Positions 59,798-64,000 of a stretch of 64,000 nt of DNA are shown here, piece after piece; position 1 is the first letter of the stretch; the number at the start of each line of letters is the position of its first letter. The notes beneath the pieces were generated by a model. That model made no database searches and was not told where the DNA came from. It saw nothing but the letters and a program-made list of their open reading frames with translations. The position numbers and the translations under genes were made by a program. Source of the stretch: Bacteroidales bacterium (lineage in GTDB: Bacteria > Bacteroidota > Bacteroidia > Bacteroidales > UBA932); the NCBI GenBank assembly GCA_024693285.1, contig JAILLE010000042.1, forward strand, positions 1-64,000, read 5' to 3'.

Positions 59798-60853
59798 TCA
59801 ATAGACATAGAACTCCCTGCGGTACTGGTAGTGGGACCGTAGGCTCTCGAAAGCTCCGGGATCCATCCGGAACATGAAATCATCCGTGAAGATCGGATAA
59901 TTGTACTGCAGGGCGGAAGTGATTTCGCCCTGCCTTTTTCCTTTAAGGTCAAGCTTGACCGCCTCAAGGCTGGGAAGCTCGGTCTTAGGGAAAAATTCAT
60001 AAAGATCGCTGAAGCCGAAGAAACGGGCCAATGACCTTACTGCCGCCGCCGTTCCGTTCTGCTTACCCTGGTAAGAATAACCGGCGATGTGTGGCGTGGC
60101 GATATCTACCATGTCTAAAAGTTCCCTGTCGATATCAGGCTCATTGTTCCATGTGTCGATAATGACCGGCCCCAATTTCGGGATAGCCCTTTTCAAGGCG
60201 GCGTCATCGACCACCTCTCCCCTGGAAGCGTTTATGAATATGGTACCGGGCTTCATCTTGTCGAAGAAAGCGTCATCACACATCCGGAAAGTCGTCTTAT
60301 CCAGAGGCACATGCATTGTGACTACCTGAGCGTTCTGTAGAAGATAATCCAATGGGCAGAATCCCTCTGGGCCTTCCACGGCCATCCTAGGTGGGTCATT
60401 TTTCAAGACCTTGAAGCCAAGATACCCGGCCACCATGTCCACCCTTTTCCCTACATTACCAACACCGACAATACCTAGTTTCGACCCGTCCAGGCGAATC
60501 GCCTTCCTGGAAGCGACACCATACAATGCCGAGAACACATAGTTCATGACGCCACCAGCGTTACACCCGGCAGCGTTGCGGACAACTATACCAGCCTTGT
60601 CGCAATACTCATGATCAATATGGTCGGTACCGATTGTCGCTGTAGCGATGAACTTGACCGCGGTGCCGTCCAGCAAGGAAGCGTCGCACTTGGTCCTGGT
60701 CCGGATAACAAGGGCGGAGGCGTCCAAAAGGTCCTCACGGCAGATGTCCCGTCCACCTTTGTAGACCACTTCAGCGTATGGTTCCAAGACGCCGGAGATA
60801 AATGGGATGGCGTCATCCACCACAACTTTGATCTTGTTTTCTTCCATATTCAT
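59798..60853 (-). CDS. pdxB: 4-phosphoerythronate dehydrogenase
   Basis: A 351-residue D-isomer-specific 2-hydroxyacid dehydrogenase in the DXP-dependent vitamin B6 pathway. NAD-binding GVGNVGKRV, catalytic Arg in INASRGEVVDD, and His in ATPHIAGYSYQGK are present; GTDHIDHEYC and NAAGCNAGGVMNYV are PdxB-like. The start overlaps the stop of the DUF721 gene (ATGA). It is the last gene of recF-DUF721-pdxB. Together with pdxA (25249) it indicates de novo PLP synthesis. Confidence 0.92.
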   Translation of the reverse strand: MNMEENKIKVVVDDAIPFISGVLEPYAEVVYKGGRDICREDLLDASALVIRTRTKCDASLLDGTAVKFIATATIGTDHIDHEYCDKAGIVVRNAAGCNAGGVMNYVFSALYGVASRKAIRLDGSKLGIVGVGNVGKRVDMVAGYLGFKVLKNDPPRMAVEGPEGFCPLDYLLQNAQVVTMHVPLDKTTFRMCDDAFFDKMKPGTIFINASRGEVVDDAALKRAIPKLGPVIIDTWNNEPDIDRELLDMVDIATPHIAGYSYQGKQNGTAAAVRSLARFFGFSDLYEFFPKTELPSLEAVKLDLKGKRQGEITSALQYNYPIFTDDFMFRMDPGAFESLRSHYQYRREFYVY

Positions 60854-61194
60854 TTCAATATGATTTCCTTGACCAGGCCAACTTTGGAGCAGGCCTTGTC
60901 GAAAAGGGTGTCTTTTTCGAGGAACTCGTTAATTGCCACCAATATAGAGTCCTTCTGGAACTCCAGGTGGCTGCGGACCATAGAAGATGAGATGGTGACA
61001 TATAGTTTCCCATCCCTATAGAACTTCCTGAGTGTAAAATCCTTTATTCCGGAAACCTCATCCCAGGCGGCAAAGACTCTCTGGGTGTTCAACTCAGCGC
61101 TAAGCCCTCGAGCCCGTAAAAACATCGGCACAAGAGTCCCCATTGGTAGAGCCTCTTTCCTGGGAATGCCTTTTATCTTACGGAACTCAGGCAT
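60850..61194 (-). CDS. DUF721 (DciA-like) protein
   Basis: A 114-residue protein of the DUF721 family, which includes DciA, a loader of the replicative helicase in many bacteria. The segments FAAWDEVSG and YRDGKLYVTISSSMVRSHLEFQKDSILVAINEFL match the KH-like DUF721 fold. It overlaps recF by 8 nt upstream and pdxB by 4 nt downstream. The common gene pair recF-DUF721 supports a DNA replication role; helicase loading is an inference. Confidence 0.85.
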   Translation of the reverse strand: MPEFRKIKGIPRKEALPMGTLVPMFLRARGLSAELNTQRVFAAWDEVSGIKDFTLRKFYRDGKLYVTISSSMVRSHLEFQKDSILVAINEFLEKDTLFDKACSKVGLVKEIILK

Positions 61195-62293
61195 ACTTCA
61201 CCTCCTTGAACTCACCGCCATCAGCCTCGAAATAAGCCCTGTCCGTGGTCAGGTTATCCACGATCCCGGCCATCCGGACCTTATTGCTGTCAGTAATGAA
61301 TATCTGGCCATAGTCATTCCCGGCGACCATACCAAGAAGGTTGCCGATACGCCCCATGTCCAGTTTGTCGAACACGTCATCAAGCAGCAAAGCGGGAGGG
61401 AATCCGTATCTGGATTTCATTATCTCGTATTGAGCGAACTTCAATGAGACAAGGAAGGATTTCTGTTGCCCCTGGGAGCCGCATCGCCTTATGGGATAAC
61501 CGTCCATCTTGAAGATGAAATCATCCCTCTGAGGACCAGAGGTGGTGTATCCCAGCATCTTGTCTTTCTCTCTGTTGGCTTTCAACAAGTCCACTAAAGA
61601 ACCTTTACGCAGATCAGACTGGTAATTGATGGAGACCGTCTCCCGGCCTCCGGACAAGGTGGCATAACGCTCTGATACTATGGGCTGCAGATCAGCGACG
61701 AATCTCTCCCTGGCATTCGATACGATTGCCGCGAATCCATCCATCCTCTCGTCAAAAACCGAAAGAAGACCCTCATCAGACACACCGTCCTTGAGCATAC
61801 GGTTCCTCTGGAAAAGCAACCTGTTGTACTGCTGGATGGCCGATAGATATTCCCTGTCCATCTGAGACAGGACCGAGTTGACGAAACGCCGGCGGTCATC
61901 TCCACTTTCACTGACAAGGGAAGTATCTGAAGGTGAAACCATTACAATCGGCAAGACACCGATATGGTCGGCTACTCTGGAATAAGGTTTGTCATCCCTC
62001 CGGATCTTCTTCTCCCCTTTCGAGTCAACCTGGACAGAAAACCTGGTCAGCGGGCCTCCTCCCATGTCATAAGTTCCTGATATGGCGAACGCTTCCGTCC
62101 CATGCCTGAAATTGAACTTGTCTGAAGGAGTGATAGCGCTCTTTGTCATCGAAAGATACCAGACCGCATCCATCAGATTTGTCTTTCCGACTCCATTATT
62201 GCCGGAAACGCAATTGATGTTCGGAGAGAAAGACAATTCCTGGAAAACAATGTTCCGGAAATCCTGTATGGCTATCTTTTTTAGTACCGGCAT
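61187..62293 (-). CDS. recF: DNA replication and repair protein RecF
   Basis: A 368-residue SMC-like ATPase that helps load RecA at gaps in single-stranded DNA. Walker A GNNGVGKT is at residues 31-38; the signature CGSQGQQKSFLVSLKFAQYE and Walker B PALLLDDVFDKLD are near the C-terminus. The length is normal. It is the first gene of recF-DUF721-pdxB and has a divergent promoter shared in space with the TPR gene. Confidence 0.95.
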   Translation of the reverse strand: MPVLKKIAIQDFRNIVFQELSFSPNINCVSGNNGVGKTNLMDAVWYLSMTKSAITPSDKFNFRHGTEAFAISGTYDMGGGPLTRFSVQVDSKGEKKIRRDDKPYSRVADHIGVLPIVMVSPSDTSLVSESGDDRRRFVNSVLSQMDREYLSAIQQYNRLLFQRNRMLKDGVSDEGLLSVFDERMDGFAAIVSNARERFVADLQPIVSERYATLSGGRETVSINYQSDLRKGSLVDLLKANREKDKMLGYTTSGPQRDDFIFKMDGYPIRRCGSQGQQKSFLVSLKFAQYEIMKSRYGFPPALLLDDVFDKLDMGRIGNLLGMVAGNDYGQIFITDSNKVRMAGIVDNLTTDRAYFEADGGEFKEVKYA

Positions 62294-62312
62294 CTCTTAT
62301 CCAACTATAACG

Positions 62313-62343
62313 CAAAGATAATCATATTGCATGATTAAACAAT
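62313..62343 (-). promoter_or_regulatory. Promoter of recF-DUF721-pdxB
   Basis: On the minus strand ATTG (62340-62343), a 19-nt spacer and TATCTTTG (62313-62320). It overlaps the plus-strand promoter of the TPR gene. Confidence 0.55.
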
Positions 62344-62357
62344 TTTTTCTAATTTTG
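62326..62357 (+). promoter_or_regulatory. Promoter of the TPR-yebC operon
   Basis: ATTG (62326-62329), a 20-nt spacer and TAATTTTG (62350-62357). Its -33 box falls in the spacer of the recF promoter and vice versa. Confidence 0.55.
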
Positions 62358-62397
62358 CAGACTGTTTGCGAAGATAATAACAAAAACAAGTATAAAA

Positions 62398-63090
62398 ATG
62401 GCAAAGAAAAAAGTAGATGAGAGGGAACAGGCCCGTCAGGAAAGGGTCAGCGAGACCGTCTCCAAAACCGACCAGTTCTTCCGTGAGAACAAGAAAACTA
62501 TCTATGGGATCCTTATCGCGCTCCTCATCATAGGACTTGCGATCGTGGGTTATTACAAGCTTATTTACCAGCCGAAGGCCAAGGAGGCCGCCAGGCAGAT
62601 GTATCCCGCCGAGGCCAATTTCCGCTCAGGCGAGTTTGATCTGGCTCTCAACGGAGACGGTAACGTGCTTGGTTTCTCACAGATTATCGATGATTTCGGT
62701 GCCAAGGGTGGTAGGGACGTCTATTTCTACGCCGGACTCTGCGAGTACAACCTCGGCAACTACCAGCAGGCTATCGACTATCTCAAGAAGTACAAGAGTG
62801 ACGAGGCTATAACCAAGGCACGCGCCTTGGCTTGCATGGGAGACGCTTACTCTGGACTCGAGAACTACAAGGAAGCCCTCAGGTGCTATGACCAGGCTAT
62901 CGCCGTGGACGACAGTTTCTCCAACATCTTTAACGCTACCTACATGCTCAAGGCCGGAGTGGTCTGCGAGCAGCTTGGCGACAACGCCAAGGCCCTTTCT
63001 TACTACAAGGCTATCAAGGATAAGTATCCCCAGTCCATGGAAGGATACGACATCGACAAGTACATCTCCAGGATCGAAAGCCAGCAGTAG
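62398..63090 (+). CDS. Membrane-anchored tetratricopeptide repeat protein
   Basis: A 230-residue protein with a highly charged N-terminus ([14 protein letters not shown]), one membrane helix (about residues 39-60) and TPR units in the C-terminal part ([67 protein letters not shown]). This layout resembles YfgM-like anchored TPR proteins that assist proteins at the periplasmic face. Partners are unknown. yebC starts 2 nt after its stop. Confidence 0.8.
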   Translation: MAKKKVDEREQARQERVSETVSKTDQFFRENKKTIYGILIALLIIGLAIVGYYKLIYQPKAKEAARQMYPAEANFRSGEFDLALNGDGNVLGFSQIIDDFGAKGGRDVYFYAGLCEYNLGNYQQAIDYLKKYKSDEAITKARALACMGDAYSGLENYKEALRCYDQAIAVDDSFSNIFNATYMLKAGVVCEQLGDNAKALSYYKAIKDKYPQSMEGYDIDKYISRIESQQ

Positions 63091-63092
63091 TC

Positions 63093-63848
63093 ATGGGAAG
63101 AGCGTTTGAGTTCCGTAAGGAAAGGAAATTCAAGAGATGGGGCCACATGGCCAAGACCTTCACGAAGATCGGGAAGGAAATCACCATCGCTGTCAAGCAG
63201 GGCGGCCCTGATGTGACCGGTAACCCTAGGCTCAGGGCTCTCATGGCTGAGGCCAGGAGCGAGAATATGCCTAAGGACAACGTCGAAAGGGCGATTAAGA
63301 AAGCTCTTGAGAAGGATCAGGGCGATTTCAAGGAGATCGTCTATGAGGGATACGGTCCTCACGGCATCGCTTACCTTGTGGAAACCGCTACTGACAACAA
63401 CACCCGCACCGTGGCCAATGTCCGCAGCTATTTCACAAAGTGTGGTGGTACGCTTGGCACGAGTGGCAGCGTCAGCTTCATGTTCGACCACAAATGCGTG
63501 TTCCGTATCAAGGACAACGGCAATATCGACATTGACGAGCTCCAACTTGAGCTCTGCGATTGCGACGACGATCCTGAGGTGTTCACTGAGGAGCAGGAGA
63601 ACGAGGACGGAGACATCACTCGCAACATCGTGATCTACGGAGCTTACAGCTCTTATGGAGCGATCCAGAAGTACATCGAGGACAATGGCTATGAGCTTGT
63701 GTCCGGAGGCTTCGAGAGGATTCCGAACACCGATCTGAAGGATGTCACTCCCGAGCAGAGGGAGACCCTTGACAAACTCACCGGCCTCCTTGAGGACGAC
63801 GACGATGTCACAGCCGTCTACAATACGATGAAACCTGCCGAGGAATAG
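63093..63848 (+). CDS. yebC: YebC/PmpR-family protein
   Basis: A 251-residue protein of the YebC/TACO1 family, described as DNA-binding regulators and, for TACO1 and some YebC proteins, as translation factors. The N-terminal segment [29 protein letters not shown] is family-typical; [35 protein letters not shown] and [10 protein letters not shown] are the core motifs. An acidic insertion ([18 protein letters not shown]) lies near residue 160-180. Confidence 0.93.
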   Translation: MGRAFEFRKERKFKRWGHMAKTFTKIGKEITIAVKQGGPDVTGNPRLRALMAEARSENMPKDNVERAIKKALEKDQGDFKEIVYEGYGPHGIAYLVETATDNNTRTVANVRSYFTKCGGTLGTSGSVSFMFDHKCVFRIKDNGNIDIDELQLELCDCDDDPEVFTEEQENEDGDITRNIVIYGAYSSYGAIQKYIEDNGYELVSGGFERIPNTDLKDVTPEQRETLDKLTGLLEDDDDVTAVYNTMKPAEE

Positions 63849-63861
63849 ACCTTCCCCGGTG

Positions 63862-64000
63862 ATGGCGACAAGTATCATAAAGACTCTCATCACAACCCTG
63901 GCCTGCATCGCGGTCCAGGGTTTATTATGTCTGACTGATACTGCCGCTCAAGAGAGGCCATTCCACACAGCTATCAAGACCGGGGCCGACCATCTTGTCA
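63862..64000 (+). CDS. Exported protein, N-terminal fragment (possible DUF1343/NamZ family)
   Basis: An open frame from ATG 63862, 13 nt after the yebC stop, to the window end (46 codons visible). It starts with a signal peptide (about residues 1-29: hydrophobic core TLITTLACIAVQGLLCL, then TAAQ). The following IKTGADHLV resembles the start of mature DUF1343 (exo-beta-N-acetylmuramidase NamZ-like) proteins, but too little is visible to be certain. Confidence 0.5.
   Translation, partial: MATSIIKTLITTLACIAVQGLLCLTDTAAQERPFHTAIKTGADHLV

Noticed and set aside
63003..63908. 301-codon open frame on - opposite yebC
   Set aside because: Repetitive Val/Leu/Asp composition typical of a shadow of an acidic gene; yebC is certain.
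1..64000. CRISPR arrays, insertion sequences, prophage or integrated elements
   Set aside because: No spaced direct repeats, transposase, integrase or phage structural genes were seen in any frame.

Overview
The window is a chromosomal segment of a member of Bacteroidota, most likely order Bacteroidales. The evidence is the recurring promoter form TTTG-(19-20 nt)-TAnnTTTG or TAnnTTCG, a fimbrillin-like lipoprotein, GSCFA, DUF5683 and head-GIN proteins, a TamB homologue, RNase Y next to ZapA, and a split dTDP-rhamnose locus. I cannot name the genus. No rRNA, CRISPR array, insertion sequence or prophage is visible. There is one tRNA and three candidate non-coding RNAs.

Layout. 1-565 (-): end of a small ABC export module. 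675-2405 (+): short peptide plus fimbrillin-like lipoprotein, then a hairpin. 2415-2487 (-): tRNA-Phe. 2559-9182 (+): priA, then parA-parB-DUF5683-LysM transglycosylase. 9183-10973 (-): helix-hairpin-helix/beta-barrel protein. 11100-16264 (+): an in-frame hpt-adk fusion, a GH88-DUF2264 two-domain protein, obgE and a PAP2 phosphatase. 16206-21433 (-): operon tgt, LptF/G permease, uracil permease, dut, murF. 21535-23776: nucleoside transporter, zinc-ribbon protein and a short SSB. 23928-24096 (+): orphan structured RNA. 24129-26827 (-): rnhA-pdxA-rfbB, divergent from rfbD-rfbA-rfbC (26888-29192), so all four dTDP-L-rhamnose genes lie within 5 kb. 29174-31288 (-): recG. 31351-33093 (+): a protein kinase-AAA+ ATPase fusion. 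33150-38118 (+): DUF486 protein and TamB. 38102-40230 (-): C26 amidotransferase and a COG0523 GTPase, with a small orphan transcription unit between them on +. 40325-44814 (+): coiled-coil protein, zapA, structured RNA, rny and dsbD; dsbD carries two copies of a palindromic repeat in frame. 44832-51138: Tat-exported phosphodiesterase, ROK kinase plus GmhA, and the rhamnose catabolic genes rhaBA with a divergent AraC regulator. 51141-56939: 5'-nucleotidase, GSCFA, ffh, lysA and a small AraC protein. 56997-59796 (+): ABC ATPase, permease, GntR and head-GIN lipoprotein, behind a promoter with an operator-like inverted repeat. 59798-62293 (-): recF-DUF721-pdxB. 62398-64000 (+): TPR protein, yebC and a truncated secreted protein.

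How it works together. Most genes are core cell maintenance: replication and repair (priA, recF, recG, rnhA, ssb), segregation (parAB), division (zapA), envelope (murF, LptF/G, TamB, DsbD, mltD-like) and translation or secretion (tgt, ffh, obgE, yebC). Rhamnose is both made (rfbBDAC) and degraded (rhaBA), and the GH88-DUF2264 protein fits degradation of rhamnose-containing pectin. pdxA and pdxB indicate DXP-dependent vitamin B6 synthesis.

The most unusual items are the two 68-bp palindromic cores inside dsbD whose flanking arms differ between copies yet stay self-complementary, the kinase-AAA+ fusion, the hpt-adk fusion, the three small RNA candidates, start codons placed 4-6 nt after the -7 box at many genes, and convergent gene pairs whose stop codons abut or overlap.
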